Below, piece after piece: positions 16,168 through 26,110 of a stretch of 64,000 bases of DNA; position 1 is the stretch's first letter, and each line of letters opens with the position of its first letter. The stretch comes from Streptomyces olivochromogenes (GTDB lineage Bacteria; Actinomycetota; Actinomycetes; Streptomycetales; Streptomycetaceae): NCBI RefSeq assembly GCF_001514115.1, contig NZ_KQ948474.1:84178-148177 (forward strand), read 5' to 3'. The notes beneath the pieces were generated by a model. It saw only the letters and a program-made list of their open reading frames with translations, was not told the origin of the DNA and searched no databases. The position numbers and the translations under genes are program-made.

Positions 16168-18069
16168 TCACCGGAAGACGTTGTCGGAGTCGTCCCAGAT
16201 CGAGGGCTCGCTCGGCGTGTACTCCCGCGGGACCCTCGACGAGGTCTGGTACATCGCGTCGATCTCGGCGGCGAAACGCCGTGAGATGGCGTCCCGGCGA
16301 AGCTTCATCGACGGGGTCAGCAGGCCGTTGGTCTGGTCGAAGGGTTCGGGGAGAACACGGAACACCCGGATGGACTCGGAGCGGGACACGGTGCTGTTGG
16401 CCGCGGCCACGGCGCGTCTGACCTCTTCCCGCAGCTCGTTCTCCTCCCGTGCGTCCCGTGCCGACGCGCCCCCCTTGGACCAGGCCCCGCGCCAGTGCGC
16501 GAGGAAGTCGGGATCAAGGGTGATGAGGGCTCCCACACACGGTCGGTTGTCGCCCACGACGACCGCCTGATGGATCAACGGGTGGACGCGTAGCCGCTCT
16601 TCGAGGGCCGCGGGAGCCACGCTCTTGCCGCCGCTCGTGATGATGACGTCCTTCTTGCGGCCGGTGATGGCCAGATACCCCTCGGCGTCGAGGCGCCCGA
16701 GGTCGCCCGTCGCCAGCCAGCCGTCCTGGAACGCGGCGTACGTGGACGGGGGATCGTTGACGTAGCCCTGGAACACCGAGGGCCCCCACACCAGGATCTC
16801 CCCGTCCTCGGCCACCCGGATGTCCGTACCGGGCAGGGCGCGGCCGACCGTTCCGAACTTCTCGCGCCCCACGGGCTGGGCCGTGATGCCGCCGCTCGTC
16901 TCGGTGAGCCCGTACCCGTCGTGGATGACGATCCCGATGCCCGCGTAGAAGAGGGCGAGTTCACGGTTGAGCGGTGAGCCGCCCGACACCGCGCCGCACA
17001 CGCGTCCTCCCAGGGCGGCCCGCAGCTTCCGGTAGACGGTCTTCTCGTAGAGGGTGTGCTGCAGGCGCAGGTCGAAGCCGGGGCCGGAACCCGTGCCCAG
17101 TCGCTGGCGTTCGGTGGCCGCGGCGAAGTCCTTCGCCGTCTGGACGGCACGCTCGAACAGGGCTCCGCGGCCCGTCCGTTGCGCCGTACGCAGGAAGTTC
17201 TTGTAGAGCTTCTCGAAGACGAACGGAACGGCGTAGAGATAGGTCGGGCGGAAGGAGAGGAGCGCCGCGGAGAGCGTCTCCTCACTGACATCGGGCTCGT
17301 GTCCCAGCAGGATGCCGCCCCGCAGACAGAGCCCTTGGACCATGATGCCGTACACGTGCGAGAAGGGCAGGAAGGCGAGGACGGCGGGCTGCTCACCAGG
17401 GGGAGCAGCCGTGTGTCTCCAGCCCGCGAGGAGGGTGTCGCAGGGGCTCGCGAGGTTACGGTGGGTGAGGGCACAGCCCTTGGGGTGACCCGTTGTCCCG
17501 GAGGTGTAGGCGATGACCGCGGTCGAGTCGGGCAGCACGATGCGGCGCAGCGAGTCCACCGTCGTCGTCGGGATCGCCCGGCCCCGTTCGACCAGTTGTG
17601 CCAGGGCCCCCGTGTCCAACTGCCAGACGTGGCGCAGCGACGGGAGCGACGCGCAGGCCGAGCCGACCGTCATGATCCCCTGCTCGTCCTCGACGACCAC
17701 GGCGACGCAGCCCGCGTCCTGGAGGATCCACGCGACCTGTTCGTGCGACGAGGTCGGGTAGATCGGCACGACCTCGGCGCCGACCGCCCACAGCGCGTAG
17801 CTGAGGACGGTCCACTCGTAGCGCGTACGTGCCATGACGGCCACCCGGTTCCCAGGGCGCAGGCCGGACACGACCAACCCCCGGGCCAGATCGACCACTT
17901 CGTCCCACAGCTCGGCCGCGGTCACCGTCGTCCAGATGCCGGGATCGGCGTCGAGACGGCGTGCGATCTGCGGCAGATCCGGCTCGCGGCGAGCCGTTTC
18001 GAAGAGACTGTCGGCGAGTCCACCCTGCATCACTGTCGCAGCCGGTGAAGGATTTTCGAACGCGTGCAT
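16168..18069 (-). CDS. long-chain fatty-acid-CoA ligase (AMP-forming)
   Basis: A 633-residue ANL-superfamily adenylating enzyme of the FadD15-like long-chain type. It has the P-loop-like A3 motif (AVIAYTSGTTGHPKG), A5 (YGLTETSGGI), A7/A8 (WLATGDLGRLDAEGYLAITGRKKDVIITSGGK) and a C-terminal lid. It activates fatty acids to acyl-AMP and then acyl-CoA in the cytoplasm or at the membrane. The ATG at 18069 has TGGAG 6 nt upstream. The length fits the family. It is monocistronic with a strong terminator. The 287-bp gap upstream to 18356 holds no gene and presumably the promoter. Confidence 0.93.
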   Translation of the reverse strand: MHAFENPSPAATVMQGGLADSLFETARREPDLPQIARRLDADPGIWTTVTAAELWDEVVDLARGLVVSGLRPGNRVAVMARTRYEWTVLSYALWAVGAEVVPIYPTSSHEQVAWILQDAGCVAVVVEDEQGIMTVGSACASLPSLRHVWQLDTGALAQLVERGRAIPTTTVDSLRRIVLPDSTAVIAYTSGTTGHPKGCALTHRNLASPCDTLLAGWRHTAAPPGEQPAVLAFLPFSHVYGIMVQGLCLRGGILLGHEPDVSEETLSAALLSFRPTYLYAVPFVFEKLYKNFLRTAQRTGRGALFERAVQTAKDFAAATERQRLGTGSGPGFDLRLQHTLYEKTVYRKLRAALGGRVCGAVSGGSPLNRELALFYAGIGIVIHDGYGLTETSGGITAQPVGREKFGTVGRALPGTDIRVAEDGEILVWGPSVFQGYVNDPPSTYAAFQDGWLATGDLGRLDAEGYLAITGRKKDVIITSGGKSVAPAALEERLRVHPLIHQAVVVGDNRPCVGALITLDPDFLAHWRGAWSKGGASARDAREENELREEVRRAVAAANSTVSRSESIRVFRVLPEPFDQTNGLLTPSMKLRRDAISRRFAAEIDAMYQTSSRVPREYTPSEPSIWDDSDNVFR

Positions 18070-18356
18070 CGCCGCTCCAGAATTCTCCGCGGCATGACCC
18101 CACCGAGAGGCTCCGGTGCCGAGGATTCACGAATCTAGCCCAGACCGACCACGACTGTGTCGGATTCAGGCAGCAGTTCGTCTACCGATGAGGTTACGGT
18201 CGTATCAGGGACTTGCCACGCTCGGGAGTCGGTCATGGGTGAACTCCGTGCGCGGCCGGGCAGAGGTTGAGATCAGGCCGTCCCGGCGCACCCGAGCCCG
18301 GCGAGGACGACCGCCCACCACTGGTCCGCGACCCACCGAGCAGGGACGGCTTCCGG

Positions 18357-19322
18357 TCATGCGCGGCTCAGGAGCGTCTCCCGGGAGATGAGGGCGGTGG
18401 AACCCGGTGCCGTACAGGCGTGGGCACCCGCGATCGCCCCGAGCCGGGCGCACTCCCTTACGTCCCGGCCGGCGAGCCTGCCGTACAGGAAGCCGCACAC
18501 GTACGCGTCGCCCGCGCCGTTGGAGTCCACCACCGGAGCGGACGGGACGGCCGCCGGAATGTGCCGCGGATCGGGGCCGCCGTCTTTGGTGAGGACGTAG
18601 GAGCCGTCCGCGTCCGCAGTGGCGACCACCGTGCGTGCGCGCCCGGCGCGGAGGATCTCCCGCATCAGCGCGGGGGCTTCGTCGCCCACGCCCGCCGCGC
18701 TGAAGAAGACGAGATCGGAGCGGAGGGCGAACTCCCGATGGTGGTCCGCGAGGCCGTCCCAGTCGTGCAGATCGGTGGAGACGGGGACGCCGAGGTCCTC
18801 GATGTCGTCGTAGAGGAAGCGCCCGAAGTTCATGATGGAGAGGTGGACGTGGCGGGCGCGCCGCAGTCGCGGTAGGTAGAAGTCCCGGGGCATCCGCAGA
18901 TCCGCCGGGTCGCGGCCGTCGTAGAAGGACATCCGACGGCCGGACGCGTCCACCAGGTTGACCGCGCGCCGCGTTCCGGCGGGGGAGATCAGCGGGAGGA
19001 AGTCGACACCGCCCTTGGCCATCCGCTCACGCACCTGTGCGCCGATCCAGTCGTCACCGATGCAGTCGAGCAACCCGACCTTGAGGCCCAACGCCCGTGC
19101 GCCGAGGGCGACGTTCCCTCCGGTGTGACCGGGCCACTCCTCGATCGGGCCGACATGGACGGAGTCGGCGAGCGGGACCGGCAGGGAGTCGACGCGGACG
19201 ATGGTGTCCACGCCGCTGCCTCCGATCACCAGGACGTCGTATGTCCCGTACTGGTCGTATGCGCTGTACGGGTCGTGGTCGTGGTCGCTGTTCGGGTTGT
19301 TGTCCGCGTGCTGTGGGATCAC
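18357..19322 (-). CDS. PfkB-family carbohydrate kinase
   Basis: A ribokinase-fold sugar kinase of about 321 residues. The N-terminal motif is VLVIGGSGVDTIVRVDSLP, the glycine pair motif is GPIEEWPGHTGGNVALGA, and the C-terminal PfkB signature DSNGAGDAYVCGFLYG contains the catalytic Asp in GAGD. The true start is uncertain. GTG 19322 follows GGAGAGG at long spacing; an ATG at 19403 would add 27 residues without a ribosome site. Either way an odd His/Asp/Asn/Tyr-rich leader (DHDHDPYSAYDQYGTYD) precedes the fold and could bind metal. The substrate is unknown. No linked sugar genes are present. Confidence 0.85.
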   Translation of the reverse strand: MIPQHADNNPNSDHDHDPYSAYDQYGTYDVLVIGGSGVDTIVRVDSLPVPLADSVHVGPIEEWPGHTGGNVALGARALGLKVGLLDCIGDDWIGAQVRERMAKGGVDFLPLISPAGTRRAVNLVDASGRRMSFYDGRDPADLRMPRDFYLPRLRRARHVHLSIMNFGRFLYDDIEDLGVPVSTDLHDWDGLADHHREFALRSDLVFFSAAGVGDEAPALMREILRAGRARTVVATADADGSYVLTKDGGPDPRHIPAAVPSAPVVDSNGAGDAYVCGFLYGRLAGRDVRECARLGAIAGAHACTAPGSTALISRETLLSRA

Positions 19323-19666
19323 AGATCCATCTGCCCTCTCCTTCCCCGCCGCCCCCAGTATGGCGGGCCATCCCACAACGCGGCGGACAGTCGGTCGGTT
19401 CATGCCGCGGCGGGAACGGCGGGAGTCCGCGTCGGTCTTGATGGGAGTGGGGTTTCCTTGAAAGGGGGTGAACGAGGTGACTGCGGCAGCGGATCCTCTT
19501 GCCGTGACCGAGGGAACGGCAGCCGACCGCCCGGCGTGGCCCTTGACTTCACAAGACCACCGCGCGACATTCCTGACTCCGCATCAGAACCGGGACGCGG
19601 AAGACCCGTTGCTTCCCGGGGCACAGCACGCTCGCCCATTCCTTCGCCCGGCTGGAGCGCCCTGCC

Positions 19667-21493
19667 ATGTCCACCAACGCGGACCCTGTGAGACGTACCG
19701 AATCCCCCTCTGCGTACTCCACCGCTTCCACCACCGGACCCGGCCCGTCGCGTCGCCGGGTGCTCGGCGCGGCGACGGGAGCCGGGCTCGCGCTCGCGGC
19801 CGGTCTGCCAGGTGCCGCGGACGCGGCCGACCTGCCTCTGCTCGGCACGTACGACGTGGTGGTGATCGGCTCGGGAGCGGCGGGGATGACCGCCGCGCTG
19901 ACGGCTGCGAAACAGGGGCTGAGCTGCGTCGTCGTCGAGAAGGCGCCCACGTTCGGAGGATCGGCGGCGCGTTCCGGCGCGGGCGTCTGGATCCCGAACA
20001 ACCGGGTGATCCTCGCCGCGGGGGTGCCGGACACCCCGGCGAAGGCCGCCACCTACCTCGCGGCGGTGGTCGGCCCCGACGTCTCCGCCGCACGCCAGCA
20101 GGCCTTCCTCGGCAGTGGCCCCGCCATGATCTCCTTCGTCATGGCGAACAGCCCGCTCCGCTTCCGCTGGATGGAGGGGTACAGCGACTACTACCCCGAA
20201 CTCCCCGGCGGACTGCCCGGCGGCCGCTCCATCGAACCCGACCAGCTCGACGGCAACATCCTCGGTGCCGAACTCGCCCATCTGAACCCGTCGTACATGA
20301 CCGTGCCGACCGGCATGGTGGTTTTCAGCTCCGACTACAAGTGGCTGACGCTGGCCGCGGTCAGCGCGAAGGGTGCCGCCGTCGCCGCCACCTGCCTGGC
20401 CCGCGGAACCCAGGCGGCCCTGCTCGGCCAGAAGCCCCTCACCATGGGCCAGTCGCTGGCGGCCGGCCTGCGTGCCGGACTGCTCGCGGCCCAGGTTCCG
20501 GTGTGGCTGAACACCCCGCTCTCCGACCTGTACCTGGAGAACGGCACCGCCACGGGAGCCGTGGTCACCAGGAACGGCACCCCGGGCCTGATCAGAGCCC
20601 GGCACGGGGTGATCGTCGGATCCGGCGGCTTCGAGCACAACGCGGCCATGCGCGACCAGTACCAGCGACAGCCCATCGGCACCGAGTGGACGGTCGGAGC
20701 CAAGGAGAACACCGGCGACGGCATCCAGGCGGGTCAGCGGGCCGGCGCGGCGCTCGACCTGATGGACGACGCATGGTGGGGCCCGGCGATCCCGCTGCCC
20801 GACCAGCCGTACTTCTGCCTCGCCGAACGCACCCTGCCCGGCGGGCTCCTCGTCAGCGCCGCCGGCGCGCGCTTCGTCAACGAAGCGGCCCCCTACAGCG
20901 ACGTCGTGCACATCATGTACGACCGTGACAGCGGCGCGCCCGACATTCCGGCGTGGCTGATCGTCGATCAGAACTACCGCAACCGCTACCTCTTCAAGGA
21001 CGTGCTGCCCACCTTCACGTTCCCCGACGCGTGGTACACGTCCGGCGCCGCGCACAAGGCGTGGACCCTCGACGCCCTCGCCGGGCAGATCGGCATGCCC
21101 GCCGCCGCGCTCCGCACCAGCGTCAACCGCTTCAACAGCCTTGCCCTGAGCGGCAACGACCCCGACTTCCACCGCGGCGACAGCGCCTACGACCACTACT
21201 ACACCGACCCCGCGATCCTCCCCAACTCCTGCCTGGCGCCCCTGTGGCTCGCCCCCTTCTACGCCTTCAAGATCGTTCCGGGTGATCTGGGCACGAAGGG
21301 CGGCCTGCGCACGGACGCCAGGGCGCGGGTACTGCGGCCGGACGGATCCGTCATCCCGGGCCTGTATGCCGCCGGAAACGCCAGCGCGGCGGTCATGGGC
21401 CACAGCTACGCGGGCGCGGGTTCGACGATCGGCCCGGCGATGACCTTCGGCTACATCGCGGCGCTGGACATCGCGGCCGGCGCGGGCGCCTGA
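19667..21493 (+). CDS. 3-ketosteroid-delta1-dehydrogenase-like flavoprotein
   Basis: 608 residues. The N-terminus carries a twin-arginine-like signal (GPSRRRVLGAATGAGLALAAG), unusual for KstD and suggesting export or an immobilised form. The FAD-binding motif is YDVVVIGSGAAGMTAALTAA, followed by the family FGGSAARSGAGVWIPNN. Near the C-terminus PFYAFKIVPGDLGTKGGLRT and GLYAAGNASAAVMGHSYAGA match the FAD_binding_2/KstD group, which introduces a 1,2-double bond into 3-ketosteroids. The substrate here is inferred only from family resemblance, and no other steroid-catabolism gene is nearby. The ATG at 19667 is chosen as the start of the Tat-like leader. The gap 19404-19666 shows no gene. Confidence 0.85.
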   Translation: MSTNADPVRRTESPSAYSTASTTGPGPSRRRVLGAATGAGLALAAGLPGAADAADLPLLGTYDVVVIGSGAAGMTAALTAAKQGLSCVVVEKAPTFGGSAARSGAGVWIPNNRVILAAGVPDTPAKAATYLAAVVGPDVSAARQQAFLGSGPAMISFVMANSPLRFRWMEGYSDYYPELPGGLPGGRSIEPDQLDGNILGAELAHLNPSYMTVPTGMVVFSSDYKWLTLAAVSAKGAAVAATCLARGTQAALLGQKPLTMGQSLAAGLRAGLLAAQVPVWLNTPLSDLYLENGTATGAVVTRNGTPGLIRARHGVIVGSGGFEHNAAMRDQYQRQPIGTEWTVGAKENTGDGIQAGQRAGAALDLMDDAWWGPAIPLPDQPYFCLAERTLPGGLLVSAAGARFVNEAAPYSDVVHIMYDRDSGAPDIPAWLIVDQNYRNRYLFKDVLPTFTFPDAWYTSGAAHKAWTLDALAGQIGMPAAALRTSVNRFNSLALSGNDPDFHRGDSAYDHYYTDPAILPNSCLAPLWLAPFYAFKIVPGDLGTKGGLRTDARARVLRPDGSVIPGLYAAGNASAAVMGHSYAGAGSTIGPAMTFGYIAALDIAAGAGA

Positions 21494-21832
21494 AGGAGGT
21501 GCGGGGTTCCAACGGACCGTGGGGTGCCCGACCCTGGTCGTGTGATGCCGGCGTCATGACTGATCAACGCGAGACTGCCGTCGTCCGCCGATCAGGTCAA
21601 GGTGCTTCTGTCGACGAGGGGTGGAGCGCGCCCTGGGAGCCGACGCCGGCGCCTGAGCGGAACTCGCTGGATCCCACGGGAACTCGGGTGCCAGGCAGCC
21701 TTTGCGTGCGCAGTTGCGTTTCTTGGGCATTACGGGACACGTGAGTCCTCCGCCGTACATGTTGCGCGTCTCCTATGGCGGTGCATGGTTCGCAGGTTTC
21801 ACATGCTCCGCACAGCCAGAGGAGAACGACCC

Positions 21833-23506
21833 GTGTTCCGACGTCCCGCCCGTCCCGTCACCGCGGCTGCCGCCGCGCTCGCAGCCGTCGGCGGCCTCAC
21901 CGTCACCGCGACCGCCGCCACACCCACCCCTGCCACATCCACCTCCGCGCACTCGCCCGCGCACGTCGCGCGCCACGTCCTGCTGCTGTCGATCGACGGC
22001 CTGCACCAGTCCGACCTGGCCTGGTACGTCGCGCGTCACCCGAGGTCCGCGCTCGCGCGGCTCGCCACCGGTGGGGTCGAGTACACCCACGCGAGGACCA
22101 CCGACCCCTCCGACTCGTTCCCCGGCCTGGTCGGCCAGCTCACCGGCGGGAACCCGGGCACCACGGGCATCTACTACGACGACGGCTACAGCTCCGCACT
22201 CCTCCCGGCCGGAACGACCCACTGCGCGGGCGCCGAGCCCGGCGCCGAGGTCGACTTCACCGAGGACCTCGACCGCAACAAGGACTCCATCGACGCCGGC
22301 CAGGGGCTCGCCGGCCTGCCCGGCAGCATCCTCAAGATGACCGGTGTCGCCCGCGGCCTCATCGACCCGTCGAAGCTGCCGGTCGATCCCAAGACCTGCA
22401 AGCCCGTGTACCCGCACTCGTATCTGAAGGTGAACACGGTCTTCAACGTGGCCAGAAAGGCCGGACTGCGGACCGCCTGGTCCGACAAGCACGTCGCGTA
22501 CGAGATCCTCAACGGCCCCTCCGGCAACGGCGTCCAAGACCTTTTCGCCCCCGAGATCAACAGCCAGGCGATCGGCTACCCGGCAGGCATGGACTGGACG
22601 AAGGACAACGCGGCGACGGAGCAGTACGACGGATACAAGGTGAAGGCCGTCCTCAACGAGATCGACGGCTACGACCACAGCCGCACCCACAAGACCGGCA
22701 CCCCGGCGGTCTTCGGCATGAACTTCCAGTCCGTCTCGACCGCCCAGAAGCTGCCCGCCTCCGAGGGGCTGACGGGCGGCTACGCGGCGAAGGGCGTCCC
22801 CGGTCCGCTGCTGGCCAAGAACCTCGCCTTCGTGGACCAGGAGGTCGGAGGGTTCCTCACCGAACTGCGCATGCAGCACCTGGACGGCAGCACGACCGTC
22901 ATCCTCTCCTCCAAGCACGGCCAGTCACCGACCGACCCCAAGGCCCTGACCCGTATCGACGACGGCCCCCTGCTCGACGGCCTCAACGCCGCATGGAAGA
23001 AGGCCCACCCGGGCGCCGGTGACCTGGTCGCCCACTCCGTGGACGACGACGCCATGCTCATCTGGCTGAACGACCGCTCGCAGGCCGCCACCGCCTTCGC
23101 CAAGGCGTACCTGCTCGCCCAGTCCGGCACAGGCAACGACATCGCCGGCAAGGCCAAGCCCTTCACCGCGAGCGGCCTGAAGACCCTGTACGCCGGTGCG
23201 GCGGCCGCCCGGTACTTCCACGTCGAGCCGGGCGACTCGCGCGTGCCGGACCTGTTCGGCATCGCCCAGTACGGCGTCGTCTACACGGGCGGCAAGAGCA
23301 AGATCGCCGAGCACGGCGGCGCCCACGCCGACGACCTCGACGTCCCGCTCGTCGTCTCTGGCGCCGCCACCCCGCACGGCGTGCGCGTGAGCGGCCCGGT
23401 GGAGACCACGCAGATCGCCCCGACGATCCTGCGACTGCTCGGCCTCAACCCCCGGGCCCTGGACGCCGTACGCGTCGAGCACACCGCGACCCTGCCGGTG
23501 CGCTGA
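21833..23506 (+). CDS. secreted alkaline phosphatase-fold / type I phosphodiesterase protein
   Basis: 557 residues. A Sec-type signal peptide (RRPARPVTAAAAALAAVGGLTVTATAA) is followed by a type I phosphodiesterase/nucleotide pyrophosphatase fold. HVLLLSIDGLHQSDL gives the first metal Asp. TTDPSDSFPGLVGQLTGGNP supplies the nucleophile region; here Ser-Asp-Ser stands near where Thr/Ser is expected. LSSKHGQSP, DDDAMLIWL and AEHGGAHADDLDVPLVV provide later metal ligands. It should hydrolyse a phosphate ester outside the cell. GTG 21833 has GGAGAA upstream. A terminator follows. The preceding gap, 21494-21832, holds no convincing gene. Confidence 0.87.
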   Translation: MFRRPARPVTAAAAALAAVGGLTVTATAATPTPATSTSAHSPAHVARHVLLLSIDGLHQSDLAWYVARHPRSALARLATGGVEYTHARTTDPSDSFPGLVGQLTGGNPGTTGIYYDDGYSSALLPAGTTHCAGAEPGAEVDFTEDLDRNKDSIDAGQGLAGLPGSILKMTGVARGLIDPSKLPVDPKTCKPVYPHSYLKVNTVFNVARKAGLRTAWSDKHVAYEILNGPSGNGVQDLFAPEINSQAIGYPAGMDWTKDNAATEQYDGYKVKAVLNEIDGYDHSRTHKTGTPAVFGMNFQSVSTAQKLPASEGLTGGYAAKGVPGPLLAKNLAFVDQEVGGFLTELRMQHLDGSTTVILSSKHGQSPTDPKALTRIDDGPLLDGLNAAWKKAHPGAGDLVAHSVDDDAMLIWLNDRSQAATAFAKAYLLAQSGTGNDIAGKAKPFTASGLKTLYAGAAAARYFHVEPGDSRVPDLFGIAQYGVVYTGGKSKIAEHGGAHADDLDVPLVVSGAATPHGVRVSGPVETTQIAPTILRLLGLNPRALDAVRVEHTATLPVR

Positions 23507-23526
23507 CGCCACCCGGACGCCCCACC

Positions 23527-23564
23527 GACGGGACCGCCGCCATTGCCATGACGACGGTCCCGTC
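23527..23564 (+). terminator. hairpin terminator after the phosphodiesterase gene
   Basis: Perfect 10-bp arms (GACGGGACCG / CGGTCCCGTC) separated by 18 nt, 20 bp after the stop codon and before the next gene on the same strand. Confidence 0.6.
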
Positions 23565-23616
23565 ACCGGGTTCCGGGCCTAGGGGACTGTCAGTGGTGGC
23601 TGCGAGACTGTTGGAC

Positions 23617-24210
23617 ATGATCGAATCGAATGCGAAGGCGGATCTTCTCCGCTCTCTGAAAGCCGCCCGTGACGCCCTGCTGTGGAAGCTCGACGGGCTG
23701 TCGGAGTACGACGTCCGCCGTCCGCTGACGCCGACCGGCACGAATCTGTTGGGGCTGGTCAAACATGTCACCGGAGTGGAGCTGGGGTACTTCGGCGACA
23801 CCTTCGGGCGGCCGTTCTTCGAAGAGCCGCCGCTCTGGTTCACGGCCGACGCCGAGCCCAACGCGGACATGTGGGCCGACGCCGAGGAGTCGCGCGAACA
23901 GCTCGTCGGACTCTACCGCCAGGCGTGGAAGCACTCGGACACCACGATCGAGACCTTCGCGCTTGACGCGATCGGTCGTGTGGCGTGGTGGCCCGAGGAC
24001 CGGAGAGAGGTGACGCTGCACCAGGTCCTGGTGCGCGTGATCGCCGACACCCACCGGCACGCGGGCCACGCCGACATTCTCCGGGAGTCCATCGACGGGG
24101 CTGCCGGCATGTGGGAAGGGAACGACGCCATGCCGTCGGGCGATCGGTCGTGGTGGGAAGGCCATCGAAGCCGACTGGAGCGCGTGGCGCGGGAAGCCGG
24201 CCGCGACTGA
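23617..24210 (+). CDS. DinB-like (DUF664) four-helix protein
   Basis: A 197-residue DinB/MST superfamily protein of the DUF664 type. Its usual metal-binding His residues are visible in the segments NLLGLVKHVTGVE (helix 2) and ADTHRHAGHADILRESIDG (helix 4). Such proteins are predicted thiol-dependent (mycothiol) transferases or related metal enzymes in actinobacteria. The ATG at 23617 has a weak GGA upstream, and an in-frame extension to 23548 is possible. A second family member starts at 24909, separated by a divergent secreted-protein gene. The substrate is unknown. Confidence 0.85.
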   Translation: MIESNAKADLLRSLKAARDALLWKLDGLSEYDVRRPLTPTGTNLLGLVKHVTGVELGYFGDTFGRPFFEEPPLWFTADAEPNADMWADAEESREQLVGLYRQAWKHSDTTIETFALDAIGRVAWWPEDRREVTLHQVLVRVIADTHRHAGHADILRESIDGAAGMWEGNDAMPSGDRSWWEGHRSRLERVAREAGRD

Positions 24211-24248
24211 CTCCGCCCCACTGAACCGGAACGCCTCGACCTCGGAAG

Positions 24249-24740
24249 TCAGTTCCACAGGGGAAGGTCGACCCATTGCCCGAATCCGTTCGGCTTCCCA
24301 TTGGTGTAGACGAGGCTCAGCTGGGTGTATTGCGACAAGTCAGGGTGCTTCTTCCAAGGCTGTGTGGCGTTGAGCCGCACGATCACCGGGTACGAGTGGA
24401 ACTTGCCCGCGGCGCAGTACGGCTTGCAGTCGTTCACCACGTTGAAGCCCTCGGCCACCGCGGAGTCCCGGTGCCACTGGGACCAGCGGAGCGAGGTGAG
24501 GCGACTGTTGCCGTCACCGCACGCGAGAATGAAATCGGTGGGGCGCACCTGCGCGTGCCAGAAGCAGTCGACCATCACGGGCTGTCCCGCCTGGCGCTGC
24601 ACGCTGGGCGTGGACGCCGGAGACGGAGCAGGGGTGGAGGAAGCTGTTCCGGCAGGGGTGGAGGAAGCTGTTCCCATGATTGCTGCGAGCGACACAGCGG
24701 CACAGAACGTCACCGCTGTCCTCACTGTGCGTTTTGGCAT
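24249..24740 (-). CDS. small secreted protein with internal octapeptide repeat
   Basis: 163 residues. A Sec signal peptide (KRTVRTAVTFCAAVSLAAIM) precedes a Ser/Thr/Pro/Ala linker containing a direct GTASSTPA duplication. The compact domain that follows has four Cys (VDCFWHAQ, ILACGDGN, VNDCKPYC), probably two disulfides. The duplication is visible as two 23-bp copies at 24628-24650 and 24652-24674. ATG 24740 has GGGAG 6 nt upstream. I do not recognise a catalytic motif. The layout (signal, flexible linker, disulfide domain) suggests an extracellular or surface-tethered protein. Confidence 0.78.
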   Translation of the reverse strand: MPKRTVRTAVTFCAAVSLAAIMGTASSTPAGTASSTPAPSPASTPSVQRQAGQPVMVDCFWHAQVRPTDFILACGDGNSRLTSLRWSQWHRDSAVAEGFNVVNDCKPYCAAGKFHSYPVIVRLNATQPWKKHPDLSQYTQLSLVYTNGKPNGFGQWVDLPLWN

Positions 24741-24908
24741 GTTCGCTCCCAGTCGCAATCTCTTTCGACCAGCAGGCCCGGTGCCTGATCCGCCCCTTCT
24801 TGCGGCGGTCGGCTCCTCTATCGACGCTACGACGCTGTCGGAGGATGCACCACTCGCACGGAGTAACGCGTGCTCCCTCCCAGCGACGAACCCCGAAGGA
24901 GAGACAGC

Positions 24909-25466
24909 GTGAGTACGACCAATCCACGGAGGCGGGCCGCCATGTTCGTCGGGGACGACGACGATCCCCGGCTCGGTGCTCCCTCGACCGGCGAGGAGCG
25001 AGCCATGCTCATCGGATTTCTCAGTGCCCAGCGGGCGACGCTGGAGCTGAAGTGCGCGGGCCTGGAAGGGGAGTTGGCCCGACGCTCCGTCGAGCCCTCC
25101 ACGCTCTCTCTGCTCGGACTCGTACGCCATCTCGCCGACGTGGAACGCCGGTGGTTCCGTCAGGTTCTCGCCGGTCAGGACGCGCCACCACGCTTCTCGT
25201 CGGCGGTGGAACCGGACGGGGACTTCGACGGCGCGGTTCCCGATCCCGATCTTGTGACCGAAGCGTGGCAGGCATGGCGCGCCGAGGTCGCGTTCGCCGA
25301 CGTCTTCACCGGGGACGCGCCCCACCTCGACATCGCGGGCAAGGACGCATGGCGTGGGACGGTGTCGCTGCGCTGGGTTCTCATCCACATGATCGAGGAA
25401 TACGCCCGTCACAACGGACACGCCGATCTCCTCCGTGAACGTATCGACGGGGCGATCGGCGTCTGA
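24909..25466 (+). CDS. DinB-like (DUF664) four-helix protein
   Basis: 185 residues. A DinB/DUF664 member with the TLSLLGLVRHLADVERRWF and LIHMIEEYARHNGHADLL segments carrying the conserved His ligands. The GTG at 24909 has a strong GAAGGAG. It is a paralogue of the protein at 23617; the two share the ERIDG/ESIDG ending of the domain. It is divergent from the small secreted protein gene, with 168 bp between starts. The reaction is unknown; mycothiol-dependent chemistry is the usual inference for the family in actinobacteria. Confidence 0.85.
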   Translation: MSTTNPRRRAAMFVGDDDDPRLGAPSTGEERAMLIGFLSAQRATLELKCAGLEGELARRSVEPSTLSLLGLVRHLADVERRWFRQVLAGQDAPPRFSSAVEPDGDFDGAVPDPDLVTEAWQAWRAEVAFADVFTGDAPHLDIAGKDAWRGTVSLRWVLIHMIEEYARHNGHADLLRERIDGAIGV

Positions 25467-25567
25467 GGAGGTGTTCTCGGAGCTTGATCCACCCCACTGA
25501 GTCGGCCGTTGAACTGAGCGTGTCGTCAGCCCGGCGGTGCTGTGGCAGCGTGTCCGCCGTGGGGGAG

Positions 25568-26110
25568 ATGGTGGAGCGAGTGGACGAGCAGGACCAGATA
25601 CTCGGGGTGGTTGATCGAGGCGAGGCCATCCGCCGAAGGTGGCTGCACCGGGTTGCCACCACCGTCTGCCGCGACCCTGACGGTCGGATTCTCGTGTACC
25701 GGCGCCCCGATCACGTTTCCCGCTTCCCTGGCCAGTACGACTGGCTGGTCGGTGGTGCCGTGGGCGTGGGCGAGACCTACCCGGCAGCCGCCTCTCGCGA
25801 ACTCGCCGAAGAACTCGGGGTCGACACCCCGACGCGGTTCCTCTTCAAGTACCTGTGCCGGGGTGTCATCAGTCCGTACTGGATGGGCGTGCACGAGGCG
25901 GTCCTCAACCAACCGGTTGTACCGGATGCCTCGGAAATCGCCTGGCACGCCTGGCTCACCCCGGTTGAGCTGCGCGCTGCGGTGCACGACACGAACTTCG
26001 TCCCCGACGCCCGCGACGCGTTCGACCGGTACCAGGCGGAGAAGGGGGGTCCACGCGGCTCTTTGCCACGGCGCTCGTCGCTCCCACCGGGTTCGGAACG
26101 CTCACTCTGA
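25568..26110 (+). CDS. NUDIX hydrolase
   Basis: About 180 residues with a complete Nudix box, GGAVGVGETYPAAASRELAEELGV, matching the GX5EX7REUXEEXGU pattern, so Mg2+-dependent pyrophosphohydrolase activity is expected. The N-terminal part (VDRGEAIRRRWLHRVATTVC) resembles the isopentenyl-diphosphate-isomerase-like Nudix subgroup. ATG 25568 is adopted; GTG codons at 25559 and 25571 are alternatives because the GGGGGAG site abuts the ATG. The C-terminal 25 residues are low complexity. It follows the DinB gene on the same strand and may share its transcript. Confidence 0.85.
   Translation: MVERVDEQDQILGVVDRGEAIRRRWLHRVATTVCRDPDGRILVYRRPDHVSRFPGQYDWLVGGAVGVGETYPAAASRELAEELGVDTPTRFLFKYLCRGVISPYWMGVHEAVLNQPVVPDASEIAWHAWLTPVELRAAVHDTNFVPDARDAFDRYQAEKGGPRGSLPRRSSLPPGSERSL

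Noticed and set aside
21554..21760. Leftward ORF with CARKGC-type cysteines between the KstD-like and phosphodiesterase genes
   Set aside because: Lysine-rich start but low coding bias afterwards, with no ribosome site or recognised family.
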